Positions 11,656-23,350 are shown, counted from the stretch's first letter. The stretch: 41,630 nucleotides of DNA from Larix sibirica (GCA_004151065.3 NWUY0304857972.1:1-41630), one strand, 5' to 3'. Notes: a model not told the origin generated them from the letters alone. Program-made: numbers and translations.

Positions 11656-11998
11656 GGGATAAAGTGTGTCAAACATTATTAAACGTTCTTCATCTATAGG
11701 TGGAAAGTGTACTGCAGATTCCTTGGAGATGTCATGTTTGTAATCCACCTCATGCATAACAGAGGGTTGTTTCAGGGCTTAAAACCCATAGCACAATCTT
11801 ACCAAACTAATGACATTAGGTGTTATATAAAAATTCCATATGACTTGGTCCCTCCAATGGCTAAACTAAAATACACATATGCCTAGAGGTCATTCCCTCT
11901 CCTATTTATACCATTTCATCCCTCTTTGTATGATCTCTCTTGAACTCTTGGATTATTTTCTATTTTCAAAACCCTAATTTTGAGGAGCCGAAAGACTG

Positions 11999-12015
11999 CT
12001 CGACCAAAGGGAGAG
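11999..12015 (+). repeat. Hairpin element (loop AAA)
   Basis: The arms CTCGACC and GGGAGAG enclose AAA: C-G, T-A, C-G, the G-A/A-G mismatch pair, C-G, C-G. This shorter form lacks the CTTGC outer stem. A GGGCAAGG phrase occurs about 20 bases downstream. Confidence 0.75.
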
Positions 12016-12730
12016 GAATTTGTTGCTTGTCCTCTTAGGGCAAGGTACACACTCGAATTAGCGACTAATCTCCTTCCATATTTATAAAGCCCCCTAGCGC
12101 TTCTTACACCTCCTGTCATATCCAACACCTCTACAGGGACATCTTTGGCGATAAAGCCAACCTTGCGGGTGTGATTGATTCATCCTAGGGCATCCTCATT
12201 GCATTGGCATAGTTCCACTCATACCTTGTAAGTAAGTTGAAATCATATGACCTCAAGGGAGGTTCCATCATAGCTAGTGCAAGGGAGGTAATATCCCCTT
12301 TGAGGGCATCGGGTCTCTCTAATCTGCATATTTCATTTATCTAGTGTTTATTGGTTATTTTGCATATATACATATCTTTTTATTGGAGATTGAGGGAAGT
12401 CTTTTCTTGCAGGAATTTGGAGTTGAGTGTGTAGATAATTCGGGGATGTAGATCACTATTGGAAGATTGTAACAACTCTCCACTTCAGCTCGGGGAGCTT
12501 CATCGTGTACAACAATTAATTCTGGGTGAGTTCCTCTCGCGTTGGTCTTCGAGTTTCAGAAGGGACTTAATCCTTGAAGTCTAGATAGTATAGCCAGTAC
12601 ATATACTATAGCCAGGCAAGCAAAACCCTATAAGCATTCCCCTATTTCCTCTCCCTATCTTAGGAGTGCGTCCGGTCGATGGGAACCAGTTGGGGTTGAG
12701 ATAGTTCTCCTGCCTCTTTCTTTCTGATAA

Positions 12731-12831
12731 CGGTTGAGTACTTATCTAAAGGCCTCCCTCTTTAGAGGTAAGCCGTGGGAACTCTCGGTTGAGTGCTTAA
12801 AACCAAGAGGCCGCCCTCTCTTTAAAAGCCG
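12731..12831 (+). repeat. Two diverged 45-46 bp direct repeats
   Basis: The units 12,731-12,775 and 12,786-12,831 both begin CGGTTGAGT(A/G)CTTA, contain AGGCC(T/G)CCCTCT in the middle and end TAAGCCG or AAAGCCG. They are separated by 10 bases. The first also contains CCTCT-TT-AGAGG, a small hairpin. Confidence 0.7.
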
Positions 12832-12839
12832 ACTTAACT

Positions 12840-14600
12840 TCACCGATACGGCATTGAACTGATCCGGAAAGGACCTCTTCGTTTTGGCGAAGGACATTAG
12901 ATCCATTCTCTGCAACAGAGCTTGGAAAAAGCCCCAATGCTGCATTCAAGGGAAGGGGATATAGAATATGATTCTGATACCGATCAAAACATTAGTAGTA
13001 ATTTCCCCGCCACCTTAAGGCCTTGTCCTGATGAGTTTGCATGCACCATGGTTGGTTGGGATAAGAAGCTAAACTAATCAATAGTAGTAGAGGGAATCTA
13101 TTCATTTGTTTGAAACCTTATTTATGTGTCTTCCTTTAGGTCGACTTTATGCGCTCGATCGACCGGGTTGTAGGGAGTGAGAGGTACGAAGTCGCTCGAC
13201 CAAACCAAAGGGGAGAGGAACTTTTAGTTACTCGATTGATCCCCATTCGTATAAATATTGATTACATTAGTAGAGATATCCCACCTGTTCTGTTTCGCTC
13301 ACAAAAACTGGATGACTTAGAGCTAGCTAATTGTATTTATTCCCCTCATTTTAGGTGTTGTGTTCATTCATTCTTTATGCTATCTCTAGTTACCAACATG
13401 ATACGAGTAAATACGTTATAGAGATCCGTCGTAAGAGCAGAAGCTATCTATCTATTGGTCGAGTGCCTACATGAAAGAATAAAGACTATCTCCGCCAAAT
13501 CTTTCCTTTTTATAGGCGGACCCAACTACTTGACCTATTCATATATCTATTTATATTATGGGGTCCAAAACAAAAACAAAACGAGGAGGAGTGAATGAAT
13601 GAGTTACGCGGCACTGTTGCTATTAACTTTATTTAGACCCGCGGGAGGGGGTGATATAATAACAGGGGCCCGCTCACCCCACCAAACCTATAAACTCCCA
13701 GAATAAAATGAGCTGATGCCAATGGGAGGAAGTTCGCTAGAGCAAAGGATTGAAGGATCCCTCAGAGGCAAAAGGAGAAACAAGTAACCAATTGTAACTG
13801 ACTGACACTTTTATAAATACGGATGAGTTTGGCCAATGAGTATTAGACTCAATACTTTCTTTTAACGGAGCAAAAATGACAGCTTACCTAGGCAGCGACC
13901 ATAACCAATCTAACACAACACGACTAGATGCTAAGTTGTAAAAAGACTTTAAGATGACTTATGCGCAAGGGGGACTGGACACTATGTGGACGAAGGCAAA
14001 CTGAGGGGATGAGGAGGCTCATGGATCAGGATGACAAGGTCAATAAACAGTGAATGCAACTCTCGAGAATCACAACGATGGAGTCAACTGGGATGGCTGA
14101 GATGCAATGATCCAATATATTCTGTGTTCTAGGCTTTGAAAGGCCCTTTCTTTTAATACGATTCATAGCACGATTCGGTGCCCTGAAAGTCCAATTAATC
14201 CAGCTATGAAAGCACTTCCTGCTAGCTTGGATGTCGAAATTAATTAAGGTCTGTGGCGGTTGGGTGGGAATAGAGAATATAAGCGGATAACCCCGACAAA
14301 CAACAACTAGGAGTCAGAGGCGAACTAACAAACTACTCCCCTATTTATATAAAGGAACCGACGAACTACATTATAATAGGGGCCGCCCTATTAAGTAAGA
14401 AAAAGCGATGTGTCTTGTGGGTCGGATCTTAATTCCGGCGTAGTGCTTGCTGGATCATGACCCGGGTCCATGTAAAGTGGGTCAAGCTAGCTGAGTGTGC
14501 CTACTTATATATAATAAGAAGTCACTTATATATATGCCTAATTAAGAAGTAAATAAAGAAATATAAAAATAAGAAGTACCTAAATACCGGGGCTTTGGAT
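12840..14600. other. Intergenic, nothing recognised apart from hairpin elements
   Basis: A frame at 13,149-13,421 (90 codons) runs through a hairpin element, so it is probably chance. No gene or RNA is recognised. A GATCC-rich and a purine-rich patch near 13,560-13,760 show nothing further. Confidence 0.4.
13195..13217 (+). repeat. Hairpin element with enlarged loop
   Basis: The arms CTCGACC and GGGAGAG are kept, but the loop has grown to nine bases (AAACCAAAG), as if the inner arm end and loop had been duplicated. A second, more degenerate copy may lie just upstream (about 13,152-13,184: CTCGATCGACC, then GGGAGTGAGAGG). Confidence 0.6.
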
Positions 14601-14622
14601 CCTCCCCCTCCTTACGGTCGAG
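14601..14622 (-). repeat. Hairpin element, minus strand (loop GTAA), degraded
   Basis: On the minus strand CTCGACC is followed by loop GTAA and then GGAGGGGGAG. The 5' arm and the loop match the 26,440 copy. The 3' arm has lost one A, so pairing of the outer stem is imperfect. Confidence 0.45.
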
Positions 14623-14629
14623 GTCGAGC

Positions 14630-15330
14630 CCTCATTATTTATATTTTGAGTCTTCTCCCTATCAATCGAGTGTATCGGGGCGTGATTCACCAGCTCTGGA
14701 ACTACTCCTTTCCCTCTCCTGGCACTACCCCCTACTACTAATAAATCCGGGGCCTTTACTGACGCTTGAAACAAAGCTAAAGGTTATTCCTGGCTAGAGG
14801 TCCTAGCTAAGATCTATTGTCAAGCCGATGGGATGACGAATGCACCAGAAAGCTCCATTCCGAGAAAGCTATATTAATTATCATACCGCTCTAAAATAAT
14901 AATACTGGAAGGCTGGAAGATAAATGAAGTGCTTCTTAGTAGGCAGATCCAACCCGGAAGATAGGCAGGCCGGATCTGGAAATAAGCGCTTAAGGGTCTC
15001 GGTTAATACTACATTTTAAGGAGATAAAAGAGTAAGCTGAAGGAAGAAAGAAAGCGGGTAACTAGAGATAGAATAATTAAAAGCGTAATTACATATTAAA
15101 GCGTAATTACTGACTTACTTACATATAGTAGCTAGTTAGCCTTTCTATATTTGGGGGCTCGATCCACTTATTATAATATAACGAATGATCCAGAGCCCTA
15201 TGTTTTCTCTGGGGGGCTATGGGTCTTTACCCGGTGGTGGTTCTAGGTCAATGGGTGCTTTAACTCGGTAAACTTCAACCTTTGTTACTGATGCTGCTAT
15301 AGAAAGCGCTAGCTAGCTTTCGGTCTGGGT
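14630..15330. other. Intergenic, small repeats
   Basis: AAAGCGTAATTAC occurs twice (about 15,079 and 15,098). GAAAGC and GCTTTC (15,302 and 15,316) make a small inverted repeat just before the low-complexity tract. No gene was seen. Confidence 0.4.
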
Positions 15331-16760
15331 ATGGATATGGATCTCAATCCACCATTACCCCTAGCTTTTTTCCCTGTAGGATCTACTAGTGCACCTGTGC
15401 TTGCCTCTGTTGCTTCTACTGATAGAATATAGGGATCTGCTACTAGTGGATATGCTGCTACTGGAGAAGCTACTTACTCCGGATCTCCTGCTCCTATCTT
15501 TGCTATGTATGCTTATTCTCATGCTATTGTACTAGTGCTTAAACCGGTGCTTCAATTGCTTCCTCTGCTAGCTTTGTTACTTCTCTACTTTAACCCATGC
15601 TGTGTTTGTCTCCGTCCCAACCCTTGCTTATGTTGCTACCTATGCTACTGGTGCATCTGGATCTTTAGCTAGTGGTACTTATGCTTCTGATGCCTTAGGT
15701 GCTACCTTTGCTCTTGGCGCTAGCTTTGTCACTGCTCCTATCCATGCTCCTGGGTATGCTTCTGTAGGTGGTGCTACTAGTGCTGCTATGTAATCTACTG
15801 ATGCTTCTGTCGCGCCCGTGCCTCTGCTCCTGCTTATGCTAGTTGTTATTATGGTGGTTCTGGATATGCTGAGTCATAACCTCGCTCCCTATGCTCCTAC
15901 CTCCGCTAGATATGCTTTTGGAAGTAGATATGGATCTGGCTATGGCTCTGTATCTGCTCCTGCTGCTTAAACTCCTAGTGCTATAATCAATTGGTTCTTA
16001 AGCTACAACTACTGTTGGACCTGGAATTGAACCTGTTTATTAAGCTACTGGATATGCTTACGGGTATACTGTTACTGATACTGGATCCACTGGTTCATAT
16101 ACAGAAGTAACTGCCACCTTTGCTTATGCTCATACCTCCTATGATCTACTGGCTATAGGTATGGATCCCGATCACGATATGGATATGGATATGCTATCGC
16201 TGTGTTTGCTTCCGGATTCCTATATGGAAAGGATGTTAGAGGTGCTGTACCAACTTCTGCTACTCGATCTGCTTCTGCTTCTTATACCTTTGATGCTACT
16301 GGTGCTGTAACCCGGTTACATGCTTCTATCTCTATAGCTTATGCTACCCTTGCCTTTGCTGGTGGTTATTCCACTTATGGACCTGGAACTGGAGAACTAG
16401 GGTATGCTGCTGGCTTTGTACTGGTCCTAGCTACCTGGATCTACCTCGAACCAGATATGCTTAATCTGTACTTGTAACCGGAACTGCTACTACTGGGCCA
16501 GGAACTACCTCTCATACTGTTGATAGATCCCTGGCTATAAATCTTTAACATCAAAATAATAACCAACTACTGGATCAACTACTTAGATTGGATCATATGA
16601 TGAAACTGGATCTCTAAAATCTACTGATGCACTTGGTTATACGGGATATGCTGCTCCTAGGTATGCTACTCCATCTGTTAATGGCTAATTTACTAATGCT
16701 ACTTTTGGACCTGGAACTAGCTATGCACCTGTAGGCTATGGGTATGGGTCTAAATCTGTT
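15330..16760 (+). repeat. Codon-phased low-complexity tract (Gly/Ala/Ser/Thr/Tyr-rich)
   Basis: For about 1.4 kb the plus strand is built mostly from the triplets GCT, ACT, TCT, TAT, GGA and CCT, for example GGA TAT GCT, GCT ACT GGA and TCT GGA TCT. The reading stays phased over long runs, drops out at stops or indels and resumes in another frame. Two runs are open: 15,602-15,793 (63 codons) and 16,202-16,477 (91 codons). The peptides resemble structural Gly/Tyr/Ala repeat proteins (ARYAFGSRYGSGYGS at about 15,910). No single unit length is kept. It may be the relic of a repetitive protein gene or of triplet/hexamer expansion. It has no start with a recognisable leader and is not an intact gene. 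Confidence 0.6.
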
Positions 16761-18860
16761 ACTGGATCAAAGACTGGACTATAATAAGCCTCAAAGTTGT
16801 TGGCATAGAGACTACATTCTATTAAGCCTTACACCTATTGGCATGGAAAGAATGACATACTACTTTGCTCCATGCATGCAACCTTGCCATCTACCTTACT
16901 CCCAAGGGATCTGTTGTTGTAAGAACCATTTCAGTTCACTTTTTTATTATATTACCCAAAACCCCTATCCTTCTATTATTTATCTGTTAAGCCGAAGAAT
17001 GAAGAACCCTCTGTACGTACCGGGTTGGATAAAATTAGTTACTTAACTAGCTGTAGCCGAGTCAAACCCGCCTATGTCTCTCCCGCTGCTGCAATAGTAA
17101 CTACTATTTAGCTTACGCTAAGCTTAGATCTCTAGTTGCATTATGACTGGTTTATAGAAGCTTACTTATGCAGGTTGAACCTTTCCAATATAAGTGAGTA
17201 AGAGCATTCCACTTGTTTGTGTCCCCTGAGCTCCAGCGAAGAAGCTTAAGTGTCCATAGAGTTAAAGCCATAAAGTACTTGCCCCTGTATATGGCACTTG
17301 GGTATGACTACAAAAGTATTTCATTTCTGGGTCTAGTTATTATTGTACATACCCTTTAATTGGGCCCTTGGGTAGGGACGGTATTCTATTGAGCGATAAC
17401 GAGCCGCCATGAGGACCGAAGCTATCTTTATGCCTACTGCACCAGGAGGACCAGGCTGATCCACCTCGCATTACTCCTTGTTACGATCACGTTCATTATG
17501 TCAAAGCTTACTCATTGTGGTTACAAACGTAGTATCAGTAATAAGTACAGACTTTAAGCTGGACACTAGTGAGCTATATATGGCATTTATAGTAATATCA
17601 CTTATTATAGAAATAGCTATACCTTTATGGTTATTTGTCTTTCCTGTATGAGCTTATTTGCCTAATATAAACATCCTTAGAATAGTGAACAATGCATACA
17701 AGGTTAAGTAATAAATATCATATAATAATCTGTATTCAAAGAAACTGAACTCTGCTTAAGGTACAGTGCTGTAAGTAACTGCTTATACTATTCAAGCTTA
17801 ATGGTAATACTAATGGTATAACACTTTTCGGCTTAGTTTCAGATGGGAATCATACTGATAGTGCTAACATGATAGCTAAAACAAGGGTAAAGATTAGCAC
17901 ATACATTATTATGGTAATAGTTATGACTGATCATACCTGTTTAAACACTTGCTATTAACATTATATCTATAAGAAAAAGTAACTCCAAGTAAGCTATGTA
18001 ACACATGTAATCCTGTAATATGAGATAGATAGAACATGCATAACTTATTAGGGAATTAGCTCTACTCATTCAGATGGATCCTTGCATTAACTCTATAAGC
18101 ATAGTTATTCCCATTGATAGAGAGTAGTTAGTAATCAACACTGGTTTCAAAGCTATGGTAATAGAACGGATAGATAAGCTCATAGGTGTACTTGTTACTG
18201 ATTTATAGTAGTACATTTCCATAAACTTAAGGTACCTTTGTTTACCTTTACTTAAGCTGTTAGCTAATTAGGTCGAACACAGTTCCAAGCTTGATAAAAT
18301 AGAGTTATTAAAGCACGTAGATTCCCTAATGAAATCAGAGCTTCTATTCATTGCACTAGTATTTATATGGCATGTTCCTGGTCATGTGATTACGATACTA
18401 TCATGTACCTTATAAGCTGAACCTTAGCTATACCATTGGAATCATACTATGATTGTCGTTACTTTATAGGAATGGTCTTGTATTGATTTCAGTGTAATCA
18501 AGCAATGCACTCATCAGCTTCATGGCAAGCAAAGTAAGCTATGACTATTATACAAGCACATCCAAGTAATAGCTCTATATGCATAAGGAATCAAACCTAT
18601 CACATATTAACCATAAGTAACATGTATGGTATTAGTACTCTAAGCTCTGTACTTAGTGCAAGGTGTATTGGTCCTATTTCAATTAATAAGGTTATCAGAT
18701 TAAGCACGGTATTACTACTCTCTTAGACACTCTTATTGCATTCAACCTTTTACCTTATCTTCGTAATATTGATATAATAATAATAATGCATACCCCCACA
18801 AAATCTTTTTTACTCTACACATTAATAACATTGAAACTATCATACATGCCTTGGGTTTCG
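16760..18860. other. AT-rich intergenic, stop-dense
   Basis: From about 17,500 the phrases GGTAATA, TATAGTAATA and TAATGGTA recur without a fixed period, as if the triplet-rich style of the previous tract continued with TAA/TAG-forming words. The 102-codon frame 16,738-17,046 starts inside the low-complexity tract and has no recognised domain. No gene or RNA was seen. Confidence 0.35.
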
Positions 18861-18865
18861 ACCTC

Positions 18866-18884
18866 CTTGCCCGATGCGGGCAAG
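18866..18884. repeat. Perfect hairpin, possibly related to the AAGG hairpin family
   Basis: CTTGCCCG and CGGGCAAG pair perfectly around an ATG loop. The outer CTTGC/GCAAG is the same as in the long hairpin elements, but the inner stem is fully paired and lacks the tandem mismatch. It could be a degenerate member, a terminator-like stem or coincidence. Confidence 0.5.
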
Positions 18885-18889
18885 CGCTT

Positions 18890-19965
18890 TGCTCCTTCGT
18901 TCTGGAATGTTTAATATGTCAGTGCACTAGACTACATCAGGCCTGTGTTGGAAACCTTCTGCAGACCCTGAGACTTTCATAGAGCCAACAACATGGTTCT
19001 GTTGCCAGGACCTTAACCAATGAAGAGTAATAGAGATGCGGTGGAGGCTGAAATTCAAGATTGGCCGAAAGAAATAATTCATGAGTTCGCCTTTCAAGAA
19101 AGTGCCTATGTAGGAGAGGATGTCGAAATATTTAAGGATAGACATCTATTTAAGTGTCTATATTCTATTTTCTGGGTTGAATTCTCGGTAAACTTGCACG
19201 AATCACTAGAAAGGCTCATAGAGAAGCATTGGTGTTGGATTCTATAGTCAAGAGTTGAGTGGACCACCAATAACCTGTTAAAGATCTAGCAGTATGACCA
19301 TGAGGTTGACCAAGTTTTTTCTTTTTAGTAAAAAGGTGCGGCGGAAGGTTATTATTTAGAGTGCATAGTTTAATTTCATCATTCTTTTACAAAGGTGCTC
19401 AATTTATTTAAGAAGGGGCCATGCAGAATACTAATTGATGAAATACTAGTGTGGATAAAAATCCTGATGGTGGAACGAGGTATGTTGTAAACCCCCATCG
19501 AGAATGGAAGGAGGACCTAATGGTGAAGTCAGTGTCATAAAATGCTTGAAGGATGGGTGATGGTAGAGGCAACAGACTTTTCAAGAGAATGGCAGCAGTG
19601 AAATAAAATATGTGCAGAGATAGAATCAAACTGGTGGTGGGAATAAATGGAAAAGATTCACATCAGGCAAGAGTTGTTTACGTCAGTTAGATAGCTACCA
19701 CCAATTGTGGCATCGTTGGAACTGCCAGCCCCAAAAGTAAAGATCAATAAAGTGTGGTGGTGCAATAAAGTCAGGAGTTCACAGAGGTGGAAATAACTTA
19801 TGAAGAGGTGTGGTGGTGATTGCATGATGACATGGGGAACACAGATACTTAGACTATAGGCACAGAGACATTGGCTGAGCCTACTAACTCATTTTTTACT
19901 ATGGAAGTCATGAAAGAGAAGATGCTTTTGAGTTTGCACTATTCTGGTACTCTAACCCTACAAAT
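18890..19965. other. Sequence upstream of the gag remnant, unassigned
   Basis: Overlapping frames on both strands (18,927-19,145 minus, 19,020-19,247 plus, 19,408-19,629 minus) have no recognised domain. GGTGGTGG-type words recur at 19,740-19,820. This could be the 5' leader or LTR of the retroelement that follows, but no primer-binding site or terminal repeat was identified. Confidence 0.3.
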
Positions 19966-19969
19966 TGCT

Positions 19970-21415
19970 ATGCCACCAAGGAAGCAGACCAAAATGGCAC
20001 TGAAGCCAGTCCCTCCTACATCCTACCCTGTACACCATTTAATTGTTGTCAAGATATCGTGAGCATTTTGACGTAAAGTGCAATTTTTTTTAATTAGTAG
20101 TTCAAGTACTCCGTCTATAGTGGCATTTAACTGTGTAAGTGTGACCGCTAAAGGGAGTTAGAAGTTCTCTTCGATGTTATCCAGTTCTGTAAGTGTTACT
20201 ATAGGAGCAGTACCTGTGATACAACAGCTAGGACCCAAAGGATTTTAGTTGGTATAGAGTCATCAGAGAATGATGATAACTCAACCAAATGAGTCATCTT
20301 TGCAACTACCCATGTTTCATGGTAGAGGTGACAAGGACATGGAGTAGCATTGGTTCCTCTGGGATGCCATTTGGAATGCATAGAAAACCCCAGTTGTGAT
20401 ACATTTGGTGGAATTATAGATGACGCTACGAGGAAGAGCATTGGAGCCGTATATAAAGTTGAAGAAGAGCACTCCCACCTTGCATGGTGTGACTTTGGTT
20501 CAGCTAAGGGCAAACAACTTCTTGAAGGAGTTATAGAAGCCAAAGTAATAATAATATAGTATTGTAGAATTAAAGGAGATTAAGCAAAGGGTTGGTGATA
20601 CCATTTTGGAAAATTACCAAGGGTTTCTAGATTTGATGAGTTGATTGAGCTATAATATTAAATAGGTGCAACACAAAGAATGGTTTATTGTTGGGATGTT
20701 CTCTCATCTATGCACATCGTTGCTGCAACAACACATGTTGATGTCGTGAGAAGCCTTATAATTTGCTATGCAGCTGGAGTCTATAAGTGGATTGGCATAT
20801 GCGTCAGTTTTGAGGCTGGCTCTAGGGTTAGCACAGTTCCAGTACCAGTTGGCTTCTTTGTTTGAGCAAATTAAAGAATTAGCGAAGGCTAAGGCGAGCG
20901 CAAGAGGGAAATGTGGTGCATGTTATGCAAGACTGAAGGCCACCTATGGAATGACTACCCAATGACCCAGAGATATGTCATGGCAATGGATAATCCATTT
21001 ATGGTAAATATACTAGGAAAAGCAGATGTTGGACTCTGTTAAATATGCAGAAACCCAATAAATTACCCCCATCTTTACCCGTTGTTGCATAAGTATAGTA
21101 GCGCTATGGTGCTAGTACATTGTTACTTTTGCAGGGTAAATACTCACCGTACAAAGGATTGTTGTGCATTATCCACACTCACTGAGATATTTGATAATAA
21201 TATGTTCAAAGTGGACTTAGCAGGATGAAAAAATAGAGGGAAAATTAGAATCAGGGTAATTGAGCACTGAGGAATGATGTGAATCATCCTCCACCACAAT
21301 GTCACAATTGTAATGAGGTGGGGTACATTGTGCACAACTATTTGCAACCAGGTCAGCCTTGCTACGGCCACTACCAGAAGACCGAGCATAACACTGAGGA
21401 TTGCGCCCAGAGCTG
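19970..21415 (+). pseudogene. Ty3/gypsy retrotransposon gag remnant with CCHC knuckle region
   Basis: The reading starts at about 19,970 with M-P-P-R-K-Q-T-K. Stops and frame changes follow, but motifs stay collinear with plant gypsy gag: PMFHGRGDKDME then a stop and HWFLWDAIWNA (20,309-20,385), TLRGRAL (about 20,420), ELKEIKQRVGD (about 20,573), VQHKEWFIVGM (about 20,665) and AMQLES (about 20,768), ending in the nucleocapsid at 21,290-21,415. There C-H-N-C-N-E-V-G is followed by Tyr where the knuckle His belongs, and several knuckle cysteines are also Tyr. Family function is capsid formation and RNA binding. This copy cannot be translated. The matching pol is not downstream in this orientation. 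Instead a minus-strand pol fragment follows about 0.8 kb away. Confidence 0.85.
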
Positions 21416-22200
21416 ATTAAAAGTGGGAGGCGTGGGAAAAGATGCAACATAGTGTGAACATGCTCAATTCAGAGCCATGGATCCTTGGTGGTGATGAGGT
21501 GCATCCATCATATACCAGCCTATACATCATCACTTGGGGTGGATAAAGAATAGGAGCATATGTGGGAATCGCAGATAAAGGTCCTATTAGCAAAGCTCCA
21601 TAGAAAGTGCCTATGTTTGATCAAGCATAGTATAAAGTTTTATACATTAAATAGGTGGAAGTAATGAGGGAAGTTGTCCATGCTTGTCTACCTGCCACAA
21701 CATTAGACACCATCTACTTGTCTTGGAGATAGCTGCACTAGCATGCCATTTAATTGCAATTAGAGTTGGATTCGGGGTGCAGTAAGGAAGATCAACATCT
21801 GAAGGAGCTCATGGAAAATGTCCATGTTGTCCTGGTTAAAGGTCGGGATGTTCGAGCATGATTGAAGAAGGCTATGGATGGTAGAATAAATCAATCCCTT
21901 CCATTGATGGCTGGATCCGTATCCGTGTTTTAGGATGGCCGGAAGTAAGGTGGTTGGATGGTGTATTATCTATAGCACGCTAAATAAATAAATCTAATAG
22001 TCAGCGTTGAGGGCCGGAATTAGCAAATCTTATATGGAGGGGATAACCTTTCGCTAACGCTCCTTCCTTTAAATAAACTAACTATCTGCATGAAAATAGT
22101 CATTTCCGAGCTTTCACGAGGAGCGCCAGAAGGAGACCGGCTCGCAGGTCGTATCGCGACCTACCTTATAGAAGTTTTAATCCCAAGCTAAAAACAAGTT
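21416..22200. other. Junction between oppositely oriented retroelement pieces
   Basis: No protein motif could be assigned. The first part may continue the plus-strand element. The junction carries GGAGGGGATAACCTTTC (about 22,035), shared with 5,108, and a GC-richer patch (22,100-22,170), so the two pieces probably met here through rearrangement or separate insertion. Confidence 0.4.
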
Positions 22201-23350
22201 GAATTGTTCAAATTCTTATGTGTAGTCCTGTAAGCCCAAAGAACTGCAGGAACCCTTTCATCCCAATAATCTCGGTTTGTAGATCAAACCTGAGTCAATC
22301 CCTTCCCCAAAATATTATTAAAGGCCTCAACAGTTTCTTTTGCTTGCCGATGATTGGAACTACTCTTATGGTGCTGGATCAAAAATTAATGTGTTAAGGA
22401 TTCAATGGTAGAAATAAAAAAGTTATTACCTTGATCACTGGTGAGACTTCAATAAAATCCAAACCGAGTGATGATTTTCTCAAAAATGAAACAAGTTGTA
22501 GTCTAAGTAGAGCAATCTTGCACTAGTTCTGCTTCAGCCCACCTGGTCAAGTAATATATAGCAGTGATAATATACCAATCTTTAGAGTGCCATGTTGGAG
22601 GATTAATGGGTCCCACAAAGTAAACTGCCCACTTCTAAAATGGATATAATGCTCGAACACGATGTAGCAGCATCTCATCTCTGCGGGATGCTTTACCTAA
22701 TCTCTGACATACATCATAGCTCCTGGCATGCTGCTTATCATCCTTGAATAAGGCAGGCCACCAAAGGAAAGGCTATCTTGTAGGAATTTTTGGCTATATC
22801 TTTTCCTCCTACATGTCCTCCCACAACACCTTCATGTCACTCCCATAAGATATCCTTTCATTCATGATCGAGGACACACCTTCTAAGTATGCAATTAATG
22901 CCCAGTTTGTACAACTGTCCTACAATCAGCTGATAGTCCACTACCCTAACCACCAAATGACACCTCTGTATTGTGGAATAGTCTAGCTCTAGTAGTCAGG
23001 AATAGAGAAGTCTACTCCAAATAGTCTGGTACAACTTCCACATTTAATAATTCTACATTAGGTAGTTGATCATCCATAGGTCCTTTAGATTATATTGATT
23101 CCAATCTAGACAAGTGATCAAGTCCCGCATCGTGTCACCCTGGTTTAACTACAAATTCAAAGGATAATTCTTAAAACAACAGGAGCCATATGCAAATGCA
23201 TCCTTCCAGTAAAGGTTTATTAACCAGATACTTTAGGACAAAATGATCGGTATAGAACTTTCAATTCCCTCCCAACAAGTAGTGGTGGAACTTCTGCAAA
23301 GAATACACCATAGCCAGGCCCTCTCTCTTTGTAGTGTTGTAATTACGCAA
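22200..23350 (-). pseudogene. Ty3/gypsy retrotransposon pol remnant: RNase H, zinc finger, integrase
   Basis: Reading on the minus strand from about 23,345: the RNase H region NYNTTKREGLAMVYSLQKF, a stop-interrupted KFYTDHFVLKYLVNK, then the integrase HHCC finger (HEGVVGGH near 22,815-22,840 and YDVCQRLGK near 22,700, where the first Cys is Tyr), then the integrase core. In the core the first catalytic Asp position reads Tyr (A-V-Y-F-V-G-P, about 22,615), TSDQG (about 22,435) keeps the second Asp, and VEAFN (about 22,325) keeps the Glu. Domain order is that of Ty3/gypsy pol. Many stops make it dead. The reverse transcriptase palm is missing upstream, so the element is truncated near 23,350-23,450. 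Confidence 0.9.

Larger units (their letters stand above)
11240..12545 (+). mobile_element. Possible nuclear LTR or leader of a retrotransposon, with inserted hairpin elements
   Basis: The text has the look of plant nuclear LTR sequence: a TATTTATACC box-like stretch near 11,911, then AAAACCCTAATTTTGAGG near 11,969, and non-coding sequence with short pyrimidine runs. Two hairpin elements interrupt it (11,626-11,655 and 11,999-12,015). No terminal TG...CA pair or matching second LTR was found in the window. The identity rests on style rather than on a diagnostic motif. Nothing else is recognised in this stretch. Confidence 0.25.

Noticed and set aside
20135-20165. TGACCGCTAAAGGGAG as another hairpin element
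   Set aside because: Only the inner GACC and GGGAG are present, the loop is six bases and the outer arms do not pair. It lies within gag and may be chance.
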